From positions 620,001 to 684,000 of the forward strand of contig JAKFAO010000010.1 of assembly GCA_021527695.1 (NCBI GenBank): a DNA stretch of 64,000 bases. The letters are read 5' to 3'. This stretch comes from Naematelia aurantialba (taxonomy: Eukaryota > Basidiomycota > Tremellomycetes > Tremellales > Naemateliaceae). Positions 12,217-22,328 of this stretch are shown here, piece after piece. The notes under the pieces were generated by a model. The model saw only the letters and a program-made list of their open reading frames with translations, was not told the DNA's origin and made no database searches. Position 1 is the stretch's first letter. Every line of letters starts with the position of its first letter. The position numbers and the translations under genes are program-made.

Positions 12217-15200
12217 CTAGCTATGATGTACGGTGCCGCCTCTGCCCCATTTTTCGTCGAGGTAATCCGTCATCCACTGGTACAGCTCGGCATAGGCTCC
12301 CCGCTTGTCCATGCTGTGGTTCCTGGGTTTATCAGAGTCGTCCAGTGTCATGAGAACGAGCGTGGGTTGAGGGAGAGTGCGGGTATGGGAATACGAGTAT
12401 GAACTTTGAGTTTGAGTACGAGAATGAGTATACGAGTATGAACTTTGTATTTGAGCACGAGAATGAGCATGGGAATGAGAATGAGTATGAGAATGAGAGT
12501 GAGAATGAGTATGAGATGAGAAGAAGCGAGGAGGGGGTGAGGACTGGGACGGGAACGGGGACTGGGATTGGGACCGTCGCTGCCACTGCCACTGCCACTG
12601 CCACTGCCACTGCCACTGCCACTGGCTACTCACGAATCCGTGAACATGCGGAACCGCCAACCGCGGACATGGCGCTGCGTGAGCTTGTCCAGCAGACTCG
12701 CGCTGTTCAGGTAATGCACGTTGTCGTCGCCGCTCCCGTGGGCCAGGAGGAAATCGACACTGCCAAAGGCGGACACGTTGTTGACGCCGGCCTGGAGGTA
12801 TCCCTGCTCGTTGGCCGCGGGGGTGTTCATGTACCGCTCGGTGTAGATCGAGTCGTAGTACAGCCAGTTTGTCACTGTGGTTATCAGCGGATGGAACGCG
12901 GGGAAGATGGTAAGCTGCAGCGAAGAGGGCGAAGAAGACAGCAAGGAGGACAGCAAAGACGACAGCAACAAGACAGCAAAGAGCACAACGAAGCGGACAG
13001 CAAACAGAACAGCGAATAGCATAAGAAGCAGCAGTATCGGTCCGGACAGCGCCGACGAAGCTAACCTGGAGCGACGGCAACTACGCTCGTCAGTCTGGTG
13101 TCCACGTCCGTCCTCTCGACAGCACGCAACTCACTGCCAAGTGTGAAGATGCCAGAATCCGCTTCGATCGTCTTGCACGTCATGTACCCGCCGTAACTCT
13201 GCGCGCGTCAGCCTCGATCCGAAGTGTCCAACTGGAACTTTCCAACTGGAACTGTCCAACTGGAGCTGTCCAACTGGAACTGTCCAACTGGAACTGTCCA
13301 ACTGGAACTGTCCAGCTGGAACTGTCCACTGAAGCGTCCCAGTGCAAGTGCCAAGAAAAGCACTGACCCAGCCCCAGATGCCGATGCGATTCCGGTCCAC
13401 ATACTCCTTCTTGGCCATCTCGGCCGCCGCCGCCACCTGGTCCAGCACCTCGTAGTACCCCAGGTCGTCCTTGACCGGATTCCTCAGCGGCCTGCCTTTA
13501 AACCCCGTCCCCCGCCCGTCGATCGCGACGATGATGTACTTCTTCTCGCACGCTAAGAAGGTATGCCAGTCGTGCTCGAACCGGTTCGACACGGTCTGAG
13601 AGCCTGGTCCACCGTACACCCGAATCAGGACCGGGTACTTTTTGCGCCCCGAGGCGTCCATATTCGGCGGGAAGATCTGCAGCATGTTGAGTTCTGAGAC
13701 ACGACCATGCCGTCAGCTTAGTGCTTGGGATATCCTGGCCTGCACGAGTGGACACCTGGACACGACACCCACCATGGCCGTCGTTGACTAGAGTTGTTCG
13801 CTGAACTAGAGGGCCCATGAACTCGGACAAAGTCTCGTTCAGCGCCGCATTGCTCTCAAGCAGCATGTCCACGCCTGAGCCAGTCAGGACGCGAACATTT
13901 TTTCACTTTGCCACTCACCGTCCTCGCCAACCTCCATCAGCCTCTGCCACGGCACCTCGGGGCCCTTGTAGCTGAGGACATAGTATTGTGCACCAGGGGA
14001 GAACGAGACCTCAAAGTACCCCGGCTGCGCAGTGTCCGTCAACGCAGTGTACGTCTGCTCGTATTCCTCTGTCAGGTCCGACGTAGGCAGGAAAGCAGCA
14101 TAGAGATGTCGGTCGATCGACGGCGTTGCCGCCATAAAGTAACTGTCAGAGTATCAGCTGATCCTACAGCCTCACGATCGATGAACACTCACATGACTGA
14201 TCGGGAATGGTCGACGCCTGCTATACTGGTGACCTCCCAGTCCCCGGACGTGATCCAAGTCGGCTCGGCTGCCGTGATTGGCGAGAAAAAGGCGATATGG
14301 TTGTACCCCCCGTTGGGAACAATGTCGAGATACCCAGACACCTCACCTCGTACTGAGACGACGTTCTGACCCTGCCATCGATGTCAGATTGCAGCGATCA
14401 GACTGCAGTAACGAGCCGTGACGAGAGCCAGCCGGATAGAAGCTCACATGGTCGATCCACCCATCGTCTCCTTCCTCGCCATTCTTACCGAGGTGCCTAA
14501 CGACCCTGCCCTCACTTGTACCGCCCTCAAACACTATAACCTGTCCACGTCGTGCGGCCCGGTCGATCTCCTTGACCAACAGACCATCGCTTGCCACCCA
14601 CGCCACCTCGGTGAGGATACGCGAGTCGGGAGGCATCTCACCAGGCCATGAGAGAGCCTGCTTTGAGTCTGAGACTTCGAGCGTATCGAGGTACGCCCGT
14701 AATGAGAATGTGTACAATGATACGAGGGGGTTGGGTGTTCCGGGTTTGGGATACCTGAGGCTGCGTCAGCTGGCGATTCGCTTGTAGGGGAGAAAAAGAC
14801 GTACTTCATGTCCAATTCGGTCGGGTACGGTGTTCCCTCGAAAGCGTCGTTCGTCGGATTGTAGTACTGCAGCTTGTAATCCATCACGGCGGCTTCGTCG
14901 CTTCTGGTGAATGCGAGGGTCTGGCCATCTGGGCTCCACCAGACCGCCGAGTCAGTCTCAAAGACCTCCTCCTCGTAGACCCAGTCGGGAACCCCGTTGA
15001 AGACGACGTCCGAACCGTCGTCGGTCACTCGGATTGCTTCGGGCTTGTTCCCGTATAGCTCGTCGCCGGGGACCACATACAGGTCGTTCTTCTTTACGTA
15101 CGCCAGATTGTGACCGGCCGGACTCCAGCGCACGATAGTGATCTCTGGCGGCGAGGTCGGCGTGTCGATAGGGAATGTGGAATGATCGCCCAGTCTGTGG

Positions 15201-16061
15201 ACCCAGTAGTTGCCACGAGACGAATGCCGCCATTGCTTGACGTGGTCCGTCTTGAACAGGACGTACTTGGAGTCTGCAGAGAGCGCCCAAGACTGCCACG
15301 GCAGGCGCTTCCCTTCGAGGTCTAGCACCAGAGACGAGTCGACGAGGAGTTCGTCCGTGGTCGTATTTTGTACGGTGTTGAGAACGATGTTGCCCTCGGT
15401 GTTGATATGTGAGAACGTTCCGTCCGGCGCTATGCACAGCGTCAGTATGTCGTTCTCTGACGCTCTACGATTTCCAGAGAATCAAGAATGAGCCGCACCT
15501 TCTTTGACCCAGTCGAGCTGTTTGGTTCGCACAGCAAAGGTGCCGTTCAATACGTGTTCCAGTGTGATGTGCTTGTTCCCGCTCTTGGCATAATACGACG
15601 GCGCCGAGTACCCCGTTGCGGCGAGACCGCCAATGAACCCTGCGAGCACCAGGATCCCGATCAACGCAGCGAGGATCTTGCGTGACTTCTTGCGGGGTCG
15701 CAACTGTTTCTCAGGTCAACAGCTATCTCCAAGCCGAGGTACGCGGTGCGATGCAAGGCTGCCTCTTGCTCTGTCTGTTTGGTTCTGGGGCGCGCAAACT
15801 CACACGCAGTGGCTCCATAGGGTATCCTTCGCCATCCTCGTCTCCCTCCTCCATCCTAGGATCATCCTGGAAGCGCTTGTCGCCGTCATCGCCTCGCCTC
15901 GGCTGCTTTTCGTCGAACGGCTCCGTCTCCAGTTGGTCGCGATACGACACGTCAGAGTCGGCGGCCGAGTCCATGGACGGTCGGAGGGAGGTACGGCTGT
16001 CCTGGGGCAGCTGTACCCCTGCGCCAGACTGTGGGATATGCGAGTATGGCTGCGACGACAT
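12217..16061 (-). CDS. STE13: Type II membrane dipeptidyl aminopeptidase (Ste13/Dap2, S9B family)
   Basis: Twelve exons join in phase (16061-15804, 15703-15499, 15429-14805, 14754-14448, 14365-14193, 14142-13919, 13874-13773, 13693-13368, 13198-13135, 13080-13066, 12874-12634, 12322-12217) into 881 residues. A cytosolic acidic tail is followed by basic KKSRK and one membrane helix (about 95-117), then the lumenal beta-propeller with WVYEEEVFETDSAVWWSPDG and MKYPKPGTPNPLVS, both typical of DPP IV-like enzymes. The catalytic triad is visible: Ser741 in GWSYGGYM, Asp816/817 in HGSGDDNVH, and His849 in DSNHSM. Relatives remove X-Ala or X-Pro dipeptides in the Golgi or vacuole, in yeasts including maturation of the alpha-factor pheromone. 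One exon is only 15 nt. The 3' end converges with the copper ATPase. Confidence 0.95.
13220..13335. repeat. 12-bp tandem repeat in an intron of the dipeptidyl aminopeptidase
   Basis: About eight copies of a unit reading GTCCAACTGGAA (plus strand, with small variants such as GTCCAACTGGAG) fill the intron spanning 13199-13367. The next-to-last intron (12323-12633) carries GAATGAGTAT-type units and a (CCACTG)n tract at about 12578-12624. Confidence 0.9.
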
Positions 16062-16360
16062 GGCCGCGAGACTGTTGAGGACAACGAGTAGATGGATAGA
16101 CGTATTCGCATAGCAGAGGTAGCCCGAGTCTTCAGGCACGAATAGGACGGAAACGGTGTCTGTAGTAAATCTCTTGTTGTCTTGTTCTCTCGCAGCACCA
16201 GTCACTTGAATCACGACTAGCAGGCCAGACAGAACGGGGACAGGCAGAGGATAGGAGCTTTAGAGACAGCACCGGCTGAACTGCGACAATCTTGTTAGGG
16301 AAGCGAACGGTCCGACTGGCCTACACTCGATCGCATTGCCTTTGTGCCCGTGCACCAGCG
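16062..16360. promoter_or_regulatory. Shared divergent promoter, STE13-like and AP-2 sigma
   Basis: About 300 bp separates the two start codons. No TATA box or recognisable binding site was identified. Confidence 0.5.
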
Positions 16361-17242
16361 ATGATCAAGTTCATCCTCGTTCAGGTCAGTTGGCGAGATG
16401 TCCCCTAGGAGCGTGGCCTCCAGGTGTCAGGAGAGACGGGAGCGAGAGCAAAAGTCTGGGCTTCATGAGAGACAGGAGCCGAAGCCTGGCCTCGTATGGT
16501 GCTGACAACCCGCAGAACCGTCAGGGCAAGACCCGCCTGTCCAAGTGGTACGCGCCGTACGACGACGACGAAAAGGCGAGTGTCGTGCTTTACGGCGGTG
16601 CTTCTCGTTCTCAGCTGACAATCCGGTGCAGGTCCGGCTACGAGGCGAAGTCCATCGGCTCATTGCCCCTCGAGATCAGAAATACCAGTCCAACTTTGTC
16701 GAGGTGAGCTCTCAAATGCTTCATATCATCGTCCCTGTCTTCCTGTTCGCTCTGCTTCAAGGTAGATGGATGAGCGAACGCGAGTACATGCCTGACATGC
16801 GTTCTCGTAGTTCCGGAACGACAAAGTCGTGTACCGCCGATACGCCGGGCTCTTCTTCTGCATCTGCGTAGACTCAAACGACAACGAGCTGGCGTATCTA
16901 GAAGCCATCCACCTCTTCGTTGAAGTATTAGGTACGCATTCACCCGTCCTCTCCACCCATCGCCCTCTCGGGTCGTCCCATATCAGAGCGCTAACTAGAC
17001 AACAGACGCGTTCTTCCAGAATGTGTGCGAGCTCGACTTGGTCTTCTCGTTCTACAAAGTAAGGCTCACTCCCTCGCGCTCCTTTGAGCCGGGCTTCCTA
17101 GAGCTGCCCGGGCGTGGTGCAGCTAAAGCTGATATCCCAGGTTTACGCTATTCTCGACGAGGTGTTCCTGGCCGGCGAGATCGAGGAGACTAGCAAGCAG
17201 GTCGTCCTGGATCGTTTAGACTACCTCGAAAAGCTCGAATAG
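16361..17242 (+). CDS. APS2: AP-2 clathrin adaptor complex, sigma subunit
   Basis: Six exons (16361-16384, 16516-16575, 16632-16703, 16811-16931, 17006-17058, 17141-17242) give 143 residues, the usual length. The protein starts [20 protein letters not shown] and has [45 protein letters not shown] and [20 protein letters not shown] and the DLVF-FYKVY block distinguish AP-2 sigma from the AP-1 and AP-3 paralogues. It is part of the core of the plasma-membrane endocytic adaptor that binds dileucine cargo signals. Intron 2 starts with GC (GCGAGT) rather than GT: the only joining that keeps [13 protein letters not shown] in frame uses a GC-AG intron (16576-16631). Confidence 0.95.
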
Positions 17243-17421
17243 CGCTACAGCAGATTCGCGGTGGGTTGGTGGAGAGGTGATGCATCTGTTGTACATTGGT
17301 ATTACTGAGCATATTTGTCCCGTGCCCGGCCCCATAGTCTCGCTGCGGGGATCCTCAGACCGCTGCAGCACAGTCGCAACACTGCAAGCCGACCCTCCGT
17401 CACACGGGGTGTTACATCATC

Positions 17422-18211
17422 CTATGAAAGTAGACTCTCCCCGAGGACTAATATATTCCATTCCGTTGATCTTGTTTCCGCTGTTCGGTCTGTTGCCATC
17501 AGCAAGCGAGCTTTGCGTCTTCCTTGACGCCTCGTCGCCTCGAGCCATTTCTCTCTCGAGTGTGATGGGCGGACAAGTCACTGACCCAGTTCTTTTTACA
17601 CTCCCGATATGCCTTGAAAAAGTCCATGCACTGTACGATCAGCGTCCCCGTCCATCGACATACAGATCCAAACAGGTCACTCCCTGCCTGTCCCCGGGAG
17701 GTGCCTCTGAGGACGACGAAACGACGAGGCGGGGATCGGCGTAGCCCGCACTCACCTCGTTCCGATTATACTGTGCTCTCTCGAGGCAGTCGAGCGATGC
17801 TTTTGATGCTGCTGCGCATGGGTCCACGTACTGCCCATCAGCCATCGTTACGCCCTGGGCGAGAAGATTAGGTAGACAGGTCAACTTACCTGGCCGCCTG
17901 CTGACCGTCCCTATACTCGTCAGCACCCGCCGTCTCCGAGCTAGCCAGCGTAAACCCAGAGGTGAGAGCCCGTTTCCTCGAACACATGGTGCCCAATCTC
18001 CACAAGACCATGTGTGTGACACATGCGTCAGAGGGCCGAGCACCGCCAGACCTCGTGTGCCAGTATCCCAGTATCCGCTGTCGACGCCGATTGGAAAATC
18101 ACTCACCTTGAACACCTCTTTGTAGTCCAGTGGCGTCTCGAGATCCTTGGTCGGCGCCTTTGGCCGCCTATTAGGCGGCATGGGCTCTTTCGACGGAGGG
18201 ACCTGCGACAT
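17422..18211 (-). CDS. COX23: Cox23-like twin CX9C protein of the mitochondrial intermembrane space
   Basis: Exons 18211-18107, 17854-17756 and 17630-17586 join in phase 0. The second carries DPCAAASKASLDCLERAQYN and the third CMDFFKAYRECKKNW, a clear pair of CX9C motifs (CHCH domain). This layout (basic N-terminus, DYKEVFK, YVDPC) fits Cox23, a Mia40-imported factor involved in copper supply and assembly of cytochrome c oxidase. The C-terminal end is uncertain: a small last exon of about 39 codons (17538-17422, starting ATRRQGRRKA) is one choice, while read-through of the third exon ends near 17500. It is divergent from the PQ-loop gene (228 bp) and convergent with AP-2 sigma (180 bp). Confidence 0.8.
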
Positions 18212-18439
18212 GTTGGGCCTCGCAGCGCGTAGAGATGTCGGCGGCGAGTGTGTTACTATGACTGACAGAGATCATCTGCTCCTACCCAGTACACTTGTTC
18301 GGGGTCAAGGTCACGAGATCGTGGGGCCCCGGCCGAGTGCTCGCGTCCGAGAGTGCTGTACAGCTCGACTTTTGGCAGTACGAGTATACTGCAGCTGCAG
18401 CTCTGGCAGACACGCATACAGACAGACAGGCAGGCAGGC

Positions 18440-20475
18440 ATGGGATCGGTATTGGGAACGCTGGCGTCGATAGGAATGGCTGTCGGGTGCGTTCTGTCTG
18501 CACGACCGCGCGTAGACATCTGGCGCTGACAGCGGTACCGGCAGGCCGCCGTTGGTCTATGCCGACCAGGTGAGGTCCTGTCCCTTTCTTGCTTGACTGG
18601 CACAGAGACGACACTGACCAACACAGGCGTACAGTATAGTGAAGAAGAGGTGGGCGTCTCTTCTGCCTACCCAGAGGCGGGACCTCTCGCTCCGCAGCTC
18701 GCAGCTTGCGTGCTGACCTGATGCGTCTACAGGGACTCTTCCGGCTTCTCGCACGGTATGTCCTTTCCGCTGCTTAGACCTGGCCTTGAGGATTAGTGCC
18801 CGTGTACTTGGGACATCAGGCCGTGGTCTGAGAGATGACGCCGCTGCTTGAGCGTTCACCTGACCTCTTTAGACGTGTGCGGCGTGGTGCTGGTGGCCAA
18901 TATCATCCGAATCTACTTCTGGCTCGGCAACCGCTTCGAAACGCGTAAGTCGGCTGCCTGAGGCTCGAGCTAGGGCGCTCACGCCGCATCGCAGCACTAT
19001 TGGTCCAGTCCCTCCTGCTCATCCTCACGCACCTCCTTCTCCTCTCACTGTGCCTACACTACGCCCCGCCCCCCGCGCCCGAGTCAGAGTCGCAACCAGC
19101 ACCGGCAAGGTTGAGCGCGGCGTCCTGGCAGAGACCGTATGGGCTGTGGCAGTGGGAGGGGTTTGGGTCATACCTCGAGTTCCTGGCGGGGTTGATCTTG
19201 GTCCTCGCTGTCTTGCAGGTCATCTTTGGACAGTGGATATGGTGTGTCGCTTTCCGTCTCTCCTCCCTCTCTTCTCCTTCCTCCCTCTCCTCTCCTTCCT
19301 CCCTCTCTTCTCCTTCCTCCCTCTCTTCTCCTTCCTCCCTCTCTCCTCTTTCTGCCTGCTCTTGCCTGTCCCTCCTCGTCACCCGACCCGACTGCCTCGC
19401 CTCTCACAGCGGTCCAGTCGGATCTAGTAGAGCTCCGCCGAGATGCTGACTGTTATAGGTACATTGATTCGTGCGTCTCTGTCCATGTCGCCGAGTGACC
19501 AAGAGCTGACAACGCCAAGGCTGGGCTTCATCGCTCTCACCATTGGTACATCCACAGCTTTGTTCGCCCTCCTCCCACTTCCACATCCACTTCTACCCGC
19601 ACTGCCACACCCACTTCCTCCCACTTCCACGTCCACGTCGACACCCACTCCCATATTACTACTACGTCTCCTAACCAGTCCATCATCCGCTACTCGCTAC
19701 TCGCACTTCACACTCCCACTCCCACTCCACACTCCACACTCCCCACTCCCACTCCCACTCCACACTCCACACTCATTAGTCTCTGGCCACATTTCACTCC
19801 ATCAGTCCCCACTCCGCCACTTCCTGCTCCCCAGCTCGATCCCGCACGACCTCCCCACGCCGTCCTATCTCTCTCGAACCCCTACCAACGCTGACGTTGC
19901 CGCCGTCCTCGCGCACAGAGTCCACACTCCCAATCCCGCAGTTCATCTCCAACTGGAGGCGCAAGTCGACGTACGGCTTGCGCGCTAGTACCCTCGCAGG
20001 CTGGTTCTTTGGCGATTCCTTCAAGTGCGTGCTCACCCGATTCTCAAAACACATGTGATGAACTCGTCTATTTCCATCTCCATCTCCATCTCCATCTCCA
20101 TCCATCCACGTGATCCACCCATGAAGCATACGCCAGTCGAAACCACGCCATCGTCAACTGACACCACGCAGGACGAGCTACTTCTTCATACGGCACTCGC
20201 CGATTCAGTTCAAGGTGACTGCCATCATGACTGTAGCTTGGGACACGGGTAGGTCGTTTCTCCGACACCTCTCACCTCGGGTCATTCCAAGTCCATATAC
20301 CCAGCAGTCCTGTAGTCCTGTGCTCGCATAATCACTCTAGCCGCGATACACCGCTGACAGTACATCCGCAGCCGTGTTTGCCCAGCGCGTCATGTACGGC
20401 ACCGAGCCTCCACCAGATGGATCAGGACACGTGGGGGAAGAGTCTGGCCGCCTGCAGCTAGAGCCAGAGAGCTAA
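18440..20475 (+). CDS. ANY1: PQ-loop membrane protein, SLC66A2/Any1-like
   Basis: Eleven exons (18440-18486, 18545-18569, 18627-18649, 18733-18755, 18873-18944, 18995-19241, 19459-19470, 19520-19545, 19919-20024, 20172-20248, 20372-20475) join in phase to 253 residues. The first PQ-loop repeat reads MAVGPPLVYADQ, AYSIVKKR, DSSGFSHDV with ANIIRIYFWLGNRFE; the second reads STLPIPQFISNWRRKST with LAGWFFGDSFKTSYF. Several hydrophobic helices lie between. This pattern matches the PQLC1 (SLC66A2) / yeast Any1 (Cfs1) group, which acts at endosome and trans-Golgi membranes and genetically opposes phospholipid flippases. The symbol is by family resemblance only. Five exons are 26 nt or shorter, including one of 12 nt. 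Its stop is 42 bp from the QCR7 stop on the other strand. Confidence 0.82.
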
Positions 20476-20517
20476 GCTAGCACGCCATGCATGGACCGTT
20501 TCACCTTGACTAGACGA

Positions 20518-21665
20518 CTAATGACCCTTCTTCCTCTCGACGAGTACAGAGTCCCATTCGGCGCGCTCCTTGAACTCGGCCTCGGCGTTCCTGATAAGTG
20601 GCGTGAGGTATCGCTTGTCCTGCGCGTCATCAGCATAGCCTTTAGCCGTCTTTCTCGGTGCACGGGAGTATAGATTGAGGTTGAGCGGCCCGTGGAGGGA
20701 TCGGTTGAGGTTGGACGGGTTGAGGTTGGAGGGATCGGGTTGAGGTTGGAGGGATCGGGTTGAGGGGACGGAGGAGCGGTTCAGGGACTGGACAAACCTC
20801 GGCGGCGGTGAGCCACTGGTCCTTGGGCAGAGGCTTGTGGAGGATTGACTGCTGGATGGCGACACGGTGGCGGAACATGCGGTCGTACGACTCGCGAGGG
20901 CTCAGGCGGCTAAGAGCCTGCGGGAGTCAGCGGCTGGAGCACTTGGGGATGTGTGAATGCTAAGCGGCGTCTCGTGTATTTGAGACAAGAGACAAGGGAG
21001 AACGGAGGATGGAGATGGTGTCTGGTCCCGCTGTAGACCTCTGCCCCTCTTTGCCCGTCCCTGGCCTAACGAATGCCGTGATCAGTAAACTCACCAGCTG
21101 CACGTCCTCGCGCTCCTCGGGGATGAGGTCGTCGTACCGCAGGCCGACCTTGCGCCAGCCCGCCGCCCTGACGTACAGGTCCGCGACGGGTTTGAGGAGC
21201 CTGTTGATTCGGGTGTACCGCGATTTGAGGATCGGCGCGAGGCTGTGGGCGTGGTTGCAAGAGTGTGCAGATAGCGTATTCAGGCAGATATGCAAGAGGT
21301 TGCAGAGTACGCAGAGTACGCAGAGTACGCAGAGTACGCAGAGTACGCAGAGTACGCAGAGTATTCAGGGTACGCGAGAGTATGCAGAGTATGGCGAGTG
21401 GGCGAGGAGGTATGTGGGGTTATGCCAGAGCAAGGAGAGCGATCATGCCGAGTACGCGAGTATGCGGTTCGAAGCGTCGATGGACCACGAGGGAAGGAAG
21501 AATCGAGAAGGGACGACGAGGTCAGCAGTGGACTAATGACTCGGACTGATTGTGGCGTGGAAGAGTACCAGTACCAGTACCAGTACACTGCAGTGCCAGT
21601 CCAGTACCAGTACCAGTACAAGTAAGAGAGACGCACGAGTATCCGAGAGCGCCGCCGAGTACCAT
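20518..21665 (-). CDS. QCR7: Cytochrome bc1 complex subunit 7 (14 kDa)
   Basis: Four exons (21665-21637, 21242-21095, 20917-20798, 20619-20518) join in phase into 132 residues. Key blocks are LAPILKSRYTRINRLLKPVA, GWRKVGLRYDDLIPEE, LSRLSPRESYDRMFRHRVA, LPKDQWLTAAEDKRYLTPLI and an acidic/basic C-terminus. GxRKxGLRYDDL and the YDRxxR-LP-xxW motifs are those of the ubiquinol-cytochrome c reductase binding protein (complex III, matrix side of the inner membrane). The initiator in a separate 29-nt exon was chosen because it gives MVLGGALGYSLAP in the correct phase. Intron 1 (21243-21636) and intron 3 (20620-20797) are filled with short tandem repeats. Confidence 0.92.
21243..21636. repeat. 9-bp and 6-bp tandem repeats inside QCR7 intron 1
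   Basis: Plus strand 21299-21362 is about seven copies of GCAGAGTAC; 21563-21625 is a run of AGTACC/CAGTAC units. Intron 3 holds copies of a GGTTGAGGTTGGAGGGATC-type unit (20700-20765). Confidence 0.9.
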
Positions 21666-22328
21666 CTTGATTACCTAGCCGCGCTTCACCAAGTCGACTT
21701 GTGTACAGTAATAGAGGAAACAGTCGAGTTCGACACGAAGTGAATGCCGAAACAGCGAGCGACGACGAGCGAATCGACGGGCTCGTTATTGGTTCAGTGG
21801 GACCCGCTGCCTCCGACCCGGACGGAAGCAAATCACGGCGTTTACGGGAATATCCATGGCAGCTCCTGGCCGTACTCGCCCGTGTGGCAGGTGGCAGGTG
21901 GCGCGGTGCCGCAGCGGACAGATGGACATGCATCTCCGCAGACTATGCACATCCCCCTCCCCGCCTCTCTTCCACCCATCGCCCTCTCTCCCCTCTCTCC
22001 CTCCCCCTCCGCCCCCCCTCCCCGCGTCTGATCGCCTCGGAAAGTCCGGCTTTGACCTTCGACTCATCTACAGGAAGAAATCGTGAAATACGGTGATCTA
22101 TGGACATGTCTCGCTACGCCAAGTACCCAGGCGATGGCGTAGCTATGGTGGATGATGGGTGGCAGACAGGTGGGGATGCAGTACACTCGGTAATGCTTGA
22201 GAATGCTGGATTACAAGCTAGCTTCGGGAGAGATGAAAATATGCAGCAGGAAAAGTACGCAGAAGCCCCTCTCCGACCTCCAACAAGAGCCATGGCGATA
22301 AGCCGACACAGCCGACCTCATACTTTCG
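21666..22328. other. Intergenic stretch between QCR7 and PAK; one doubtful small ORF
   Basis: A plus-strand ORF at 21744-22031 (95 codons, Pro/Ser-rich C-terminus) begins 78 bp from the QCR7 start, but I see no domain and no homologue, so it is only a candidate. A CT-rich tract with C runs lies at 21950-22025. The remainder is presumably the QCR7 promoter and the PAK 3' untranslated region. Confidence 0.35.

Noticed and set aside
12399..13019. Plus-strand ORF with Glu-Asn-Glu-Tyr repeats
   Set aside because: Antisense to two exons and a repeat intron of the dipeptidyl aminopeptidase.
16576..16631. Use of the nearby GT (GTGTCG) donor in AP-2 sigma
   Set aside because: Breaks the frame and destroys a segment conserved in all AP-2 sigma proteins; the GC donor fits exactly.
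21290..21625. CRISPR-like regular repeat (GCAGAGTAC)
   Set aside because: No spacers; head-to-tail microsatellite inside an intron of a eukaryotic gene.
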